A DNA stretch of 64,000 nt, taken from Acidobacteriota bacterium. GTDB taxonomy: Bacteria > Acidobacteriota > Thermoanaerobaculia > Multivoradales > J023. Where the stretch lies: NCBI GenBank assembly GCA_029263395.1, contig JAJCXO010000067.1, positions 92,687 to 156,686 on the forward strand, in the 5' to 3' direction. Positions within the stretch are counted from its first letter, which is position 1. Each line of letters starts with the position of its first letter. The notes below the pieces were generated by a model, which saw only the letters and a program-made list of their open reading frames with translations, was not told the DNA's origin and did no database searches. The position numbers and the translations under genes were made by a program. Shown piece after piece: positions 9,629-19,203 of the stretch.

Positions 9629-11383
9629 TTATGGCCGAGCAGCCAATGCAGCCTGGCGAGCGGCCTCGAACTCGTCTCCCGGGGTCCACGTTGGCATCGC
9701 GTCCTGATTCGCGATGTAGAGCCCACAACGGAAGCCGAGGACGGAGTCGGCGACGATGCCTTCCCAGACCCAGGTGTCGACCAGCTCATCGGACGGCTGG
9801 TGGTAGTGGACGGCCTCCCAGGCTTCGATTTGCTCACGCCCCCACTCGGCCTCTTGATCGACAAAGTCGGTGCCGGTATCGAGGTAAATTGCCGGCACGC
9901 CGATCTTGGCGAAATTGAATTGATCGGAGCGGTAGAAGAAGCCCCGGTCGGGAAACTGATCCGGCTTGACGGTACGCCCTTGCTCGCCGGCAAACTTCTC
10001 GACGACACCGTCGAGGGTCGACTTACCTTTACCGATGAAGGTGACGTCCCGGTTCATACCCCAGATGTTGGCACCGTCGTAATTGATGTTGGCGGCGAAC
10101 TGGCCTGCTGCCACCGGTGGGTTCTTGGCGAAGTAAGACGAACCCAAGAGTCCCTGCTCTTCGGCTGCCACCATCGCGATCATGATCGAACGCCGCGGAC
10201 GCTCGGGTAGGGCGGCGAAGGCCCGGCCCATCGCCAGCACCTGGGAGACGCCTGCCGCGTTGTCGAGGGCACCGTTGTAGATCCGGTCCTCAGCCGACTC
10301 GTCCGAGGAGATGCCGAGGTGATCGTGGTGCGCCGAATAAACCACATATTCGTCGGCCAGTTTGGGATCGCTGCCCTTCAACACACCGACGATATTGGCG
10401 GTTTTCACCCGCTGGATGGTGTTGGTGAGCTCGATGGACGTGGTGATGCCGAGGGGCACCGGTACAAATTCTGGCGAGCGCGCTGATTCCCTCAAGGCAT
10501 CGAGATCATGCCCGCCAGCTGCCAACACCCGCTTCATCGCGTCCTCGGTGGTCCACGCTGGGATTTGGATCCGGGGCTCGTCGGCCGCCGGCACTTCGAA
10601 TTGTGGGCCGGTCCACGAGGTTTGCACCACGTTGAAGCCGTAACCGGCCGAAGGGGTTGTATGAATGATGATCGCCCCAGCAGCCCCGAGTTCGGCCGCT
10701 TTCTCGTATTTGTAGGACCAACGCCCATAGTAGAGACGCCGGGTGCCCTCGAAGAGCTCCGGATCCCAGTCGGGATCGTTGTTCATCACAACCAGCACTT
10801 TGCCGCTGACGTCGGTGCCTTGGAAGTCGTCCCAGCCGTACTCCGGCGCCTGGATACCGTAGCCGACAAAAACGAGCTCAGCGTCGGTGAGACTCGCCTT
10901 CTCTTCTTGGACACCGCTCGATGCCACATAGTCATCGTGCCAGGCCAAGTCGACTGTCTTGTCACCGGCCGTAAACGACCACACCGGGGTTGCCTTGGAT
11001 TCGACGCCGACGATGTCGAAGGGCTGTTCCCAACTGCCGTCGGGCATGCCGGGTTCGAAGCCGATGGCGGTCATCTCTTTGACCAGCCACTCCTGGGTCA
11101 TACGATCGCCGTCGCTGCCGGGGCCACGGCCACCGTAGGCGTCGCTCGACAGCTCCTCGATGGGAGCGCGCAAGACGTCAGGGGTGATCACCGCTTGCGC
11201 GGCGTCGGCATCAGCACCGAGCTCAACCGGCGCTGCCGGTGGGGGTGGTGCAGGGTCCTCAGCAGCCGGCGGCGCACAGGCCACCGTCGCTGCGAGCAGC
11301 AAACAGAGAGTCAGAGTCGATGCCCCACAGGTCAAATCCTGTCGGGCGGCTGTCTTACGAGATGTATCGATGGCTTGGTGCAA
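9629..11383 (-). CDS. M28-family metallopeptidase (aminopeptidase-like) with PA domain insert, exported
   Basis: A 584-residue zinc peptidase. The TTG start at 11383 is preceded by AAGGAGG at 8 bases, a strong ribosome site. The N-terminus is an export signal ending in a lipoprotein-like box (TVAC, Cys36) followed by a Pro/Ala-rich linker. A PA-type insert spans about 160-300. The M28 core starts near 330 with the metal-ligand block AHHDHLG (351-357), LDNAAG (bridging D374), the catalytic AAEE pair (E408/E409), then a distal aspartate region near YLDTGTDF and a final histidine in VHYHQPSDE. It probably releases amino acids from peptides at the outer face of the cell. The next genes on this strand are also amide hydrolases, which suggests peptide scavenging. 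Confidence 0.93.
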   Translation of the reverse strand: MHQAIDTSRKTAARQDLTCGASTLTLCLLLAATVACAPPAAEDPAPPPPAAPVELGADADAAQAVITPDVLRAPIEELSSDAYGGRGPGSDGDRMTQEWLVKEMTAIGFEPGMPDGSWEQPFDIVGVESKATPVWSFTAGDKTVDLAWHDDYVASSGVQEEKASLTDAELVFVGYGIQAPEYGWDDFQGTDVSGKVLVVMNNDPDWDPELFEGTRRLYYGRWSYKYEKAAELGAAGAIIIHTTPSAGYGFNVVQTSWTGPQFEVPAADEPRIQIPAWTTEDAMKRVLAAGGHDLDALRESARSPEFVPVPLGITTSIELTNTIQRVKTANIVGVLKGSDPKLADEYVVYSAHHDHLGISSDESAEDRIYNGALDNAAGVSQVLAMGRAFAALPERPRRSIMIAMVAAEEQGLLGSSYFAKNPPVAAGQFAANINYDGANIWGMNRDVTFIGKGKSTLDGVVEKFAGEQGRTVKPDQFPDRGFFYRSDQFNFAKIGVPAIYLDTGTDFVDQEAEWGREQIEAWEAVHYHQPSDELVDTWVWEGIVADSVLGFRCGLYIANQDAMPTWTPGDEFEAARQAALAARP

Positions 11384-11431
11384 CTTGAAATCCTCCTTGG
11401 TCGACGGAAACCGGAGGTTACCACGGCTGCT

Positions 11432-13711
11432 CTACTCAATCCTCTCGCCAGGATCATCTTGCGCCGTCTCGTGGACCCATTTGGCGGCGACAACGGCGCC
11501 TTCACCGGATCGCACGAACACTAAGCGCTCGGCATCACCTGCAAAACCAAACGTATCGTCACCTTGATACAGCAGAGTGTCGGCTCCGGCTTCGTCCTCG
11601 ATCCACAGGTGGCCATCGCGGACGAACAGACGAGCCTCACCGTAGCCGAATCGCCAGTGGCCGGTGTAAGCATCCAACGCCTTGTCCGCCAAGGGCAAGT
11701 CCTTCGTCTCCAGCGCAAACTCCGGCAGCAAGGCGCTGGCGATGGCATCCGCAAAGCCCCAAGCGTTGGCCTCGATCGAACCGACAGAGTTCGAACGTCC
11801 AAGATTCGTCAAGACGATGACGGTGAGCCCGTGCGATGGGATGCGCAGGATCTCGGTGCCAGTGACGCCGGAATGGTATTGGTAGGGGATGCCATGGCGC
11901 TCTGGCAGCCACCAGCCCAAGCCGTAGCGAAACGCAATGCCATCAGCAAGCTCGATAGGTGAGAACATCACCCGGTACGACGCCTCGGACATCAGCTCTC
12001 GAGCACGCAAGGCACGATCCCACCGCACCAGGTCGAGAACATTGGAAAACATACCCCAACCGCCAGCCACTTCCTCCACCGCATCACGCCAGATATTCAC
12101 CAACTCACCGTTTTTGAGCGAATAACCACGGGCTTCGCCGGGGATGATCCTGAGCTCGTCTTGCAACAAGGTGTGCTCGAGTCCCAGCGGCTCGAAGAGC
12201 CGGTGTTGCATGAACTCTCGGTAGGTCATGCCGGAGGCTCGTTCGATCGCTAGGGCAGCGAGAAAATAACCCAAGCTCGAGTAGTCGAAACGCTCGCCGG
12301 GGCTGCTGGTGATGGGATCTGCGAGCGCCGACTCCAGCATCAGCTCACGGCTCGTGTAGCGACGCCAATCGTTTCGCAGCGAAGCGAACTCGATGTTCTC
12401 CCCAGCCAAACCGGCCGTATGGGTCAACAGCTGGCGGACAGTAATGTCCTGCCAGGATTCAGGTGCTGCGTCGATATATCGAGCGATCGAGTGATCCAGG
12501 TCGAGCTTGCCTTCGTCACACAAGAGCAGCACAGCCGCCGCCGTGAACTGCTTGGTGAGTGAGGCAATCTCATAAACCGTATCGACCGCTGCTGGCACAG
12601 CATGCTGGATCACGGCGCTGCCATAGGCTGCAGTGACGGTATCAGTCTCCGTGACCACGGCGATCGAAGCCCCTGGAATACGACGCTCGCGCATGTGGCG
12701 GCGAGCCACCTCATCGATCAAATCCCGCGTCAAAGCCGAAGTGCCGGTTTGGCGGTGATGACGGGTGATGGTTTCCGGTGGCAGCTTCAGGAACCGCGCC
12801 GCATTGTCGTAGAACACAGCGCGCTTTTGCTCTCGGGTCAGGAAGCTGGCGCTCTCGACCCCCTCGATGGCCATCGTGATCGATTCCGGCCAGATCATTT
12901 GGTCTGAACCGAACATCACCCGGTCACCGAAGCCGGCATCCATCAAGGCGCGTAAGTAGGTATGGAATTCAGTCCGCGGCAAAGCCCAATTGAGTACCGC
13001 GATGTCGACGTACAACTGTGGGTAGACGGTGAGTAAGGCTTTGGTTTCCTCGAGATAGGGATAGCCGGCGTGCATCAAGTAGATCCGCAACCCAGGATGG
13101 CGCACCAGAACGTCCTCCACCAGGCTCGGTCTCCCGAGTGCCACACGGAAATCAGGGCAACAGCCGTAGGGTGTGCCGGCGTCACCCAGGCCGGTGTGGA
13201 TCGCCACCGGAACATCGAGCTCTTCGGCCAGCGCAAAGGTGCCCTGCAGCGACTCGTCCATCGCCGTGAGCCCCCGGTATTGCAAGCCCAATTCGCCCAG
13301 GACGGCGAGCTCTCCGGTTTCGAAGAGCCGGCGCAGCCGTGGGACCTCGGGCAACTCGTCGCGAGGACCGGTATACGCCGCACCGAGCAAACGCTCGGGC
13401 GCGGCTTGCCGCCAGCGTCGTACCTGTTCGAGTGGACCACTGGCAACGCCGAGGACAATCCCGTGCCGTTGCATGACGTCCAGCGTCGCCGTTAAAGCCT
13501 TGTTGTCATCACGCGCGGTGGGTTGCCGTCCCGTCACCTCGTGCGGAGGAGGTGGAGTGCCGAATTCGTCCCAGCCAAAGGCATGCAAGTGCATGTCGAT
13601 GATTGGACCTGCATAACGTTCAGGATCGCTGGCCAATGTTTGGGGAGCACCGCCAACGCTCGCCCCGATGATCAGGACCAGCCAGGCGATGCTACGAGAT
13701 GATGTCCTCAT
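11432..13711 (-). CDS. Fusion of an amidohydrolase (Amidohydro_2-like) and a serine beta-lactamase/DD-peptidase-like domain, exported
   Basis: A 759-residue protein with a signal peptide (about 1-28); the ATG at 13711 has AGGAG at 8 bases. Residues 33-310 form a metal-dependent amidohydrolase with H41-x-H43, H172, H214 and D270. Residues about 325-660 form a class C beta-lactamase/esterase-like domain with the nucleophile motif S384-L-T-K387, a Y477-S-S motif where Y-x-N is usual, and a late HSG motif near 610. A C-terminal domain of about 90 residues resembles the beta-barrel often appended to this hydrolase family. Both active sites look complete, so the protein could perform two hydrolytic steps. 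It lies between the M28 peptidase and the double amidohydrolase on one strand. Confidence 0.9.
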   Translation of the reverse strand: MRTSSRSIAWLVLIIGASVGGAPQTLASDPERYAGPIIDMHLHAFGWDEFGTPPPPHEVTGRQPTARDDNKALTATLDVMQRHGIVLGVASGPLEQVRRWRQAAPERLLGAAYTGPRDELPEVPRLRRLFETGELAVLGELGLQYRGLTAMDESLQGTFALAEELDVPVAIHTGLGDAGTPYGCCPDFRVALGRPSLVEDVLVRHPGLRIYLMHAGYPYLEETKALLTVYPQLYVDIAVLNWALPRTEFHTYLRALMDAGFGDRVMFGSDQMIWPESITMAIEGVESASFLTREQKRAVFYDNAARFLKLPPETITRHHRQTGTSALTRDLIDEVARRHMRERRIPGASIAVVTETDTVTAAYGSAVIQHAVPAAVDTVYEIASLTKQFTAAAVLLLCDEGKLDLDHSIARYIDAAPESWQDITVRQLLTHTAGLAGENIEFASLRNDWRRYTSRELMLESALADPITSSPGERFDYSSLGYFLAALAIERASGMTYREFMQHRLFEPLGLEHTLLQDELRIIPGEARGYSLKNGELVNIWRDAVEEVAGGWGMFSNVLDLVRWDRALRARELMSEASYRVMFSPIELADGIAFRYGLGWWLPERHGIPYQYHSGVTGTEILRIPSHGLTVIVLTNLGRSNSVGSIEANAWGFADAIASALLPEFALETKDLPLADKALDAYTGHWRFGYGEARLFVRDGHLWIEDEAGADTLLYQGDDTFGFAGDAERLVFVRSGEGAVVAAKWVHETAQDDPGERIE

Positions 13712-13734
13712 CGTCCGTCTCCTACTCCATCTCC

Positions 13735-16629
13735 CTACTCGACTGCTGCTTTGGTCGACGCCACAACGTCCTCGATCACTTCTCCATCACTGACCACCGC
13801 GACCAGGGTCCAAGTGTTCAAAACGTCCTCCAGCGGATTCTTGGCCAGGATCAACAAATCAGCCTCGTAACCGATTGCGATCTTTCCCAACCTCGTACCC
13901 TGTTCGAGAAACGAAGCACTACCCGTGGTCGCCGCTGAAAGTGCCTGGCCGGGGGTCAACCCGGCTTCGACCATCAGGGCGAGCTCCTCGTGCGCTGAGT
14001 ATCCAGGAAAGACGGAGGGATTGTTGACGTCAGTGCCCAAAGCCAGAGGCACGCCGGCCGCGGCGGCACGGCGCAAGTTGTCGCGCACCGCCGCAGCGAC
14101 GGTTGCGGCTTCTTGTGCGGTGAACGGTGACTCCAGGAACTCGGCAAGGCTGCTGATGGCTCGGGGCGAGCTGCCAGCCATTGCATAAGGCTCATGTGCG
14201 GCGCCAAAGTGGCCCGCGGCACGATCGAAGAAACCATCGTAGAGAGAGAGGGTTGCAACGTAGAACGTGCCTTCGTTCGCCATCGTCGCCAGGGTCTCTT
14301 CTGGGATCGGTTCTTCCACCGAATGCATGATGCCGTCAACGCCTGCTGCAACCCCGTCGACCACATGGTCGGGCATGCTGACGTGGGCAAAGACGCGCAG
14401 GCCACGCTGATGGCTGCCTTCGACAAGCTGAGCAATTTTGGCGTTGGACAACCGTGGCATCGGGTAACGGGGACCGATGCCGTCTTCGATGATGATCTTG
14501 ATGGCATCGACGCCCAGAGCTTGCTTGCGATCGAGCAACGGCCCCACCGGTTCGTCCTCAGCCACCGCAACCGCACCACGCGCATAAACCAGCGCAGGAT
14601 CGACGTCGTCCGAGAAACCCCAGATCGTCCCTATCGGATGGCTGCCAGGAGCCGTGATCAAGGCACCCGAACCGTAGACACCGGGACACTGCAACTCACC
14701 GTCTCCACAGCGTTGCTTCCAACGCGCCAACCAGTCATCGTTGCCACCACCGCCACCGGGAACGAAGATCGTTGTCACCCCGTACCGCACAAATTGTGAC
14801 AAGGCCCCCTCGCGGTCGGCTACCGATTGTTTTCCGAGCCCACCATCACCGAGGTGAGCATGGACGTCGATCAGGCCGGGTAACACAAACCTACCTTCAG
14901 CTGGCAGTATCGAATCGGCGCGCTCACTCGCGATGGTTCCCGGGGCGGCGATCTCGACAATTTTCCCGTCAGCAACCAGGATGTCGTGCGGCGACGAGGT
15001 TGTGTTCTCGCCACCATCGATGATCGACACCCCACGGATCAGCAGATCGCCAGCGGGAAGATCCGAATCGGCCTTTGTCGTCGGCCCCCGAAGGGGTTGA
15101 CCAGGGAAGATGTCTGGCTGAACCTCACCATGCTGGACGATGGGAACGCCGCCCACTAACACGGTCTCGAGTCCGCTGGGCGGCAGGGTCGGCTGATGGT
15201 AGGTCGCTCGGTCCATGACCGTGGCGGGATCGAAGATGACGAGGTCGGCGTCGGCGCCGACCCGGATACGCCCCTTGTCACGCATTGCCGGCACCCGTCG
15301 TTCGAGGTGTTGTGCCGGCGCCAGACTCATCTTGCGCAGGGCATCCATCAACGTCAAGACGCGCTGCTGTCTGACATAACGACCCAGCACCCGACTGTTG
15401 GTACCGGCCGATCGAGGATGGGTTTTGCCTTCGTCCCACGCGCCATCGCTGGCGATCATCGCCAGTGGATGGGCCAGGCAGGTACGGACAGCGGCCTCTT
15501 GTGCGGCCTCGTCACGAGGGTGGATGGTGACCACCCCACCTTGCTGGCGGTAACGAGCAAAGGTTTCGCGGGTGAGACGCTCCCCTGTCACCGGCCATTC
15601 GTAACGTTGGAACCTTGATTCGGGCCAGGTCTCCCAGGCGTCGAAGAGTGCTGACTCGATAAACGTCATCCCCGCCGTGTAGGGGTAACATTCGGCGGAA
15701 ATCGACAGTCCGAACGAGCGGGCACGATCGATGAACGCCAACATCTCGTCGGTGTAGCTCCCAGCAATACTCTGAATATGGTTGACGTGCAGGGCGCCGC
15801 CGGTGTGGATCGCAGCTCCAGCAACCTCGAAGAATTGCCCCCAGTCCTGGACCGGATCCCATTTGCGTAAGTGCAGGTGTGCCGGAGCATCGTATTGCGC
15901 GGCGATCTCGAGCATCCGCAGGATCTCCGAATGGGTTGCGCCAGGGGCATACTCGATCCCAAACCCGACGGCGACGGCACCGTCACGTAACCCTTGCTCG
16001 ACGAGCCCTTCCAGGGCCTTCATCTCATCGACAGTTGGTGCACGGTAGTTCAACTCTGGTGCACCGCCCGACTCGGCGACACCATCGACAACCACCAGGG
16101 ATGTGTCACCCATCGCAACACTGCGCAAGGATCCGTGCCCCACGGCGATGCCGTAGTGGATGAGCGCACGACCCGTCAACGCCTCGTAGTAAGCCGGTAC
16201 CTGTGTTGCCCCGTCTTCCAAATGAAACACCGCGGTCACACCATCTGCGGCGCGGAGACGGAAGAAGGGATCTCCATGTTGATAGGTGTTGAGATCGATG
16301 AACCCTGGCGCAACAACTCTACCTGAAGCATCGATGGTCTCTCGGCCTGCCAGCGCAGTGTCAGTGAGAGCCAAAATCTTGCCGTCGGTGATGCCAACAT
16401 TGCGCACCGCGTCGAGGCCGGACTCGGGGTCCATGACCCGGCCGCCGGTGATCACTACATCATAGGTTTGCGCCGACTGTCCGGTTTGCGCCGACTGTCC
16501 GGTCTGCGCCCACAGTCCAAAGGGTACGAATAGAAGGCTGAAGACCACACCTAGGTGGTACCACCCCGCAGCTTGGCGCAACCCGCCCCTAAGCTCGAGC
16601 CAAAAAATCTCGAAGATGGGAAACCTCAT
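13735..16629 (-). CDS. Double amidohydrolase: N-acyl-D-amino-acid deacylase-like domain plus imidazolonepropionase-like amidohydrolase domain, exported
   Basis: A 964-residue protein from the ATG at 16629 (GAGGGG upstream; signal peptide ending near GLWAQ). Residues about 55-520 match D-aminoacylases: HLHLRKWDP, HVNHIQS, the SDGAWD aspartate loop and the RVLGRYVR segment. The expected H-x-H after PGFID reads NTYQH, and the usual metal-bridging cysteine region reads HLEDGA. Residues about 535-960 form a second amidohydrolase with an intact DVHAHLG, HVSMPDH and GTDVNNP. So the second half looks catalytically complete, while the first lacks two of its metal histidines. Substrates may be N-acylated D-residues or related amides. 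Confidence 0.88.
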   Translation of the reverse strand: MRFPIFEIFWLELRGGLRQAAGWYHLGVVFSLLFVPFGLWAQTGQSAQTGQSAQTYDVVITGGRVMDPESGLDAVRNVGITDGKILALTDTALAGRETIDASGRVVAPGFIDLNTYQHGDPFFRLRAADGVTAVFHLEDGATQVPAYYEALTGRALIHYGIAVGHGSLRSVAMGDTSLVVVDGVAESGGAPELNYRAPTVDEMKALEGLVEQGLRDGAVAVGFGIEYAPGATHSEILRMLEIAAQYDAPAHLHLRKWDPVQDWGQFFEVAGAAIHTGGALHVNHIQSIAGSYTDEMLAFIDRARSFGLSISAECYPYTAGMTFIESALFDAWETWPESRFQRYEWPVTGERLTRETFARYRQQGGVVTIHPRDEAAQEAAVRTCLAHPLAMIASDGAWDEGKTHPRSAGTNSRVLGRYVRQQRVLTLMDALRKMSLAPAQHLERRVPAMRDKGRIRVGADADLVIFDPATVMDRATYHQPTLPPSGLETVLVGGVPIVQHGEVQPDIFPGQPLRGPTTKADSDLPAGDLLIRGVSIIDGGENTTSSPHDILVADGKIVEIAAPGTIASERADSILPAEGRFVLPGLIDVHAHLGDGGLGKQSVADREGALSQFVRYGVTTIFVPGGGGGNDDWLARWKQRCGDGELQCPGVYGSGALITAPGSHPIGTIWGFSDDVDPALVYARGAVAVAEDEPVGPLLDRKQALGVDAIKIIIEDGIGPRYPMPRLSNAKIAQLVEGSHQRGLRVFAHVSMPDHVVDGVAAGVDGIMHSVEEPIPEETLATMANEGTFYVATLSLYDGFFDRAAGHFGAAHEPYAMAGSSPRAISSLAEFLESPFTAQEAATVAAAVRDNLRRAAAAGVPLALGTDVNNPSVFPGYSAHEELALMVEAGLTPGQALSAATTGSASFLEQGTRLGKIAIGYEADLLILAKNPLEDVLNTWTLVAVVSDGEVIEDVVASTKAAVE
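16465..16518. repeat. Three 18-bp tandem repeats at the mature N-terminus of the double amidohydrolase
   Basis: Units at 16465, 16483 and 16501 of the form GGTTTGCGCCGACTGTCC; the third is diverged. They encode a repeated QTGQSA hexapeptide just after the predicted signal cleavage site, so the repeat only lengthens a linker. Confidence 0.9.
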
Positions 16630-16657
16630 ATCGCATGCCCCTCGTTTGCGTCTTGGT

Positions 16658-18010
16658 TTATTCCATCTTAACGAAGCGTCCATCCCCTTCGTACTCCACC
16701 CGCTGCCCGTTGTCGAACGGCACATTGATGAAGGGTTTGCCGCACGGGGATTGGCCAACGATGAGTTGTAGTGGACGTGCCCCTGCGCCAACACGACGCG
16801 TAGCATCGTCCCACAACGTCGGCACTCGTTGCAGGGTCAAGGCGGCGGTTGGCATGCCTCGCTTACATTGCAGCCATTGGGTATCCAGCGCACTCGGTCC
16901 CGAAATTGCCCCGTTGCTCCAGCTCCACTCTTCGACGAGAGACCCCGTCTCGCGGGAGGCACGTTCGAGGGAGACGTTGAGCAACGACGGCGGGAACACC
17001 ACAAGCTGGACTATCGCGGGGGACTCAGGGATCACCTGTTCGAGCGCCGTGATCGCTTCGGCGAACACTCTGGCCTCTGCTGACAAGTCTCCACGACCGA
17101 GGATTGGGACGGCCTCACCCGGACCGACGAGAGGGGCCGACGCTCCCCCGAGGGCGCCAATCTCGATGTTGATCCTGCTCTCCGGGTGCTGTACCACATC
17201 CCGTTCGTCGGCAAGAGCTACACCCTTCTGCCGCTCACCGAGCGCTTCAGAGATCGGCACGTCGTAACGAATCGCCAGCTCGACGGTACGCACGATGCGA
17301 TCGAGTTCGACGCGAGCCACCGCACCATGGAACACGAGGCGTTGGAACGCTCGCCCGTCGACCATTCGGGTCGACGAGGTCGGCGACCGTTTCACCTGGC
17401 GTCCCGCGGCATCATAGGCGCGACCTGGTTCGAGCAATGAGAATGGCGCAGCTTCCGGCAGGGTTCCGTCAACAACGTCGACATAGGGACCGTCGATACG
17501 GACCCCTGCATCCGACGCCCCCGAAACCACCGTCCGCGTCTCGACAACAAGCGGGTAAATCACTGTGATCTCGCCGACCACCCGCGCAAACTCCGCGGGT
17601 GATTCACCGTCAGCGGAGAGAAAACGGATTTCAGCAATCTGGGTTTCGAAGTCGTGCAACCCCCGTTCGAGCTCGTACGGGACCTCGCGACCGGCGGCGT
17701 CGAACAGCTTGGGTTCGGGCATCTCGACCTTGGCATAGGTGCTGTTGTCGACCAAGGGCAGATGGATCTGGAGCTCCGGAGTGTTGAAGCCGTAGTAGGC
17801 GTAGGTTCGTCCAGAGACGATCTTCAACAATCCGCGGACTTGCTCCGGAGTCATTTCGCCGAAGTCCGCCACAACCGCGGGTTCCATCAGCTGCGGAGCT
17901 TCGAGCAACGCGGCACGGCCATCGTCTGCCTGTGCTCCCATTCCAGCGCCCAAGGCAAGACCCACCGCACACGTTATGGGTTTCAGACAACGTTCGAAAC
18001 ACTGGTTCAT
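16658..18010 (-). CDS. Exported protein of unknown function
   Basis: A 450-residue protein from the ATG at 18010, preceded by AAAGGAAGC; an ATG five codons upstream (18025) is possible. A signal peptide is visible (about 1-25, ending near GAQADDG). The frame extends to 18298 but that stretch looks non-coding. The mature protein is mostly beta-strand in character. Segments such as VEMPEPKLFDAAGREV and TVIYPLVVETRTVV suggest an Ig-like or carbohydrate-binding-like fold. No catalytic motif is visible. It stops 28 bp before the start of the double amidohydrolase on the same strand, so the two may share a transcript. Confidence 0.72.
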   Translation of the reverse strand: MNQCFERCLKPITCAVGLALGAGMGAQADDGRAALLEAPQLMEPAVVADFGEMTPEQVRGLLKIVSGRTYAYYGFNTPELQIHLPLVDNSTYAKVEMPEPKLFDAAGREVPYELERGLHDFETQIAEIRFLSADGESPAEFARVVGEITVIYPLVVETRTVVSGASDAGVRIDGPYVDVVDGTLPEAAPFSLLEPGRAYDAAGRQVKRSPTSSTRMVDGRAFQRLVFHGAVARVELDRIVRTVELAIRYDVPISEALGERQKGVALADERDVVQHPESRINIEIGALGGASAPLVGPGEAVPILGRGDLSAEARVFAEAITALEQVIPESPAIVQLVVFPPSLLNVSLERASRETGSLVEEWSWSNGAISGPSALDTQWLQCKRGMPTAALTLQRVPTLWDDATRRVGAGARPLQLIVGQSPCGKPFINVPFDNGQRVEYEGDGRFVKME

Positions 18011-18304
18011 GCTGCTTCCTTTCATCGAGACGCCGATTGTCGAGGCGCCGTGTCGAGGCGCACCTTGGTTAGATTGCATCCAGAAACACGTTTGTCGCCT
18101 CCTAGGGAGGCCACTGTGGAGCGAGCACACGGCGAGTATGTATGAGCAAGAAGACAGGCCTTTCATCTTCAAACTGTTGTAAACCATAGAGTTGACTGTC
18201 TCGTAAGCGCCAAGGCGAGTCACGCAGCCGTGCGCGCAGTCCACAGGGGGCGACCGGACCATGAGCCGATGGTTTACATGCGCTTGGAGAGTCAACAATG
18301 GGTG

Positions 18305-19087
18305 TCATTCAGACGCTAGAAGAGCCACCAATAAGCTTTCCCCCTCCTCTAGAAAGCTCTGGATCTGGTCCGGCCGCTCGAAGTCCATGCCACGAGTCAA
18401 GTAGAAAACTCCCTCATGCACAGCGATCCGCCACAACCGGTGACGCGACAGCACGGGTCGCAGCCGTGGTGTGATCCAACGTTCGAGCTCTGCTTGTGGG
18501 GCTTTGGAGTAGACGAAGTAGTGTCCTCCAATCCGCGTCGAGTCGCCGATGGTCCGGGCCCCCTTCACTAGGCTCTTGAACAGCACATGCTCCTTGACGA
18601 GCAGCTCGGGCGGACGCTCTTCGCCTCTCGGGTCGTGGCGCAGAACCGTTTGATTCAGTTGATGTTCGATATGTTGGGAAGTCGCCTGCAGGTCGGCAAC
18701 ATAGGCACGACGATCCACCGTCACTTCCATCACCGTCACTGCGTAGTGTCCGAGCTGACCAAACCACGCCACGGGCACCCGCGAACTCAGATCTCCCCAG
18801 CCGTCGTCGGCACCTTCTTCGAGCTGGAAGTGGTCGGGGTGAAACAACAAGTCTGGAACCAATTCGACGAGCGCTGTCGAGTGATCGGAAGGCAAGGCCT
18901 CTGCGATCGAACGAAAGCCCAACGTCGGCATCAGAGCCGCCAATGTCTTGTGACGTTTAGCCCCGTGGCGTACGGAGTAGATGATCAACAGAATCGGTAT
19001 TCCGAAGAGGGCCACAAGCCCAAAGAAGACGTCAGGTATATCGCGTAACGGACCTAGCCAATCCGCTGCAAAAGCCGTGTACTCCAT
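18305..19087 (-). CDS. Single-pass membrane protein with cytoplasmic domain, function unknown
   Basis: A 260-residue protein from the ATG at 19087 (AAAGGAA upstream). One membrane segment lies at about 20-37 (FFGLVALFGIPILLIIYSV), followed by a basic stretch (RHGAKRHK) and a soluble domain of about 210 residues with strands such as YAVTVMEVTVDRR and LWRIAVHEGVFYLTRG. I see no catalytic motif and cannot name the family. It is divergent from the TPR-CHAT gene, with 116 bp between the two starts. Confidence 0.65.
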   Translation of the reverse strand: MEYTAFAADWLGPLRDIPDVFFGLVALFGIPILLIIYSVRHGAKRHKTLAALMPTLGFRSIAEALPSDHSTALVELVPDLLFHPDHFQLEEGADDGWGDLSSRVPVAWFGQLGHYAVTVMEVTVDRRAYVADLQATSQHIEHQLNQTVLRHDPRGEERPPELLVKEHVLFKSLVKGARTIGDSTRIGGHYFVYSKAPQAELERWITPRLRPVLSRHRLWRIAVHEGVFYLTRGMDFERPDQIQSFLEEGESLLVALLASE

Positions 19088-19181
19088 GCCGGTTCCTTTC
19101 GATACCGCGAGATTGCTCGTGCTCACTGGAGGAAACGCCAGCCGCATTTCAACCGCACGCATAAAGAATGACGCAACGATT

Positions 19182-19187
19182 TATAAT
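19182..19187 (+). promoter_or_regulatory. Possible -10 box (TATAAT) for the TPR-CHAT gene
   Basis: A perfect TATAAT sits 10 bp before the TTG at 19198 and 16 bp before the ATG at 19204. No convincing -35 box lies at the right distance and no ribosome site precedes the start, so the transcript could be leaderless. Confidence 0.35.
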
Positions 19188-19203
19188 GACGTGAGCCTTG
19201 ACG

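Noticed and set aside
10508..11524. Plus-strand 338-residue frame antisense to the M28 peptidase
   Set aside because: The peptidase motifs on the other strand are conserved; the antisense frame has none.
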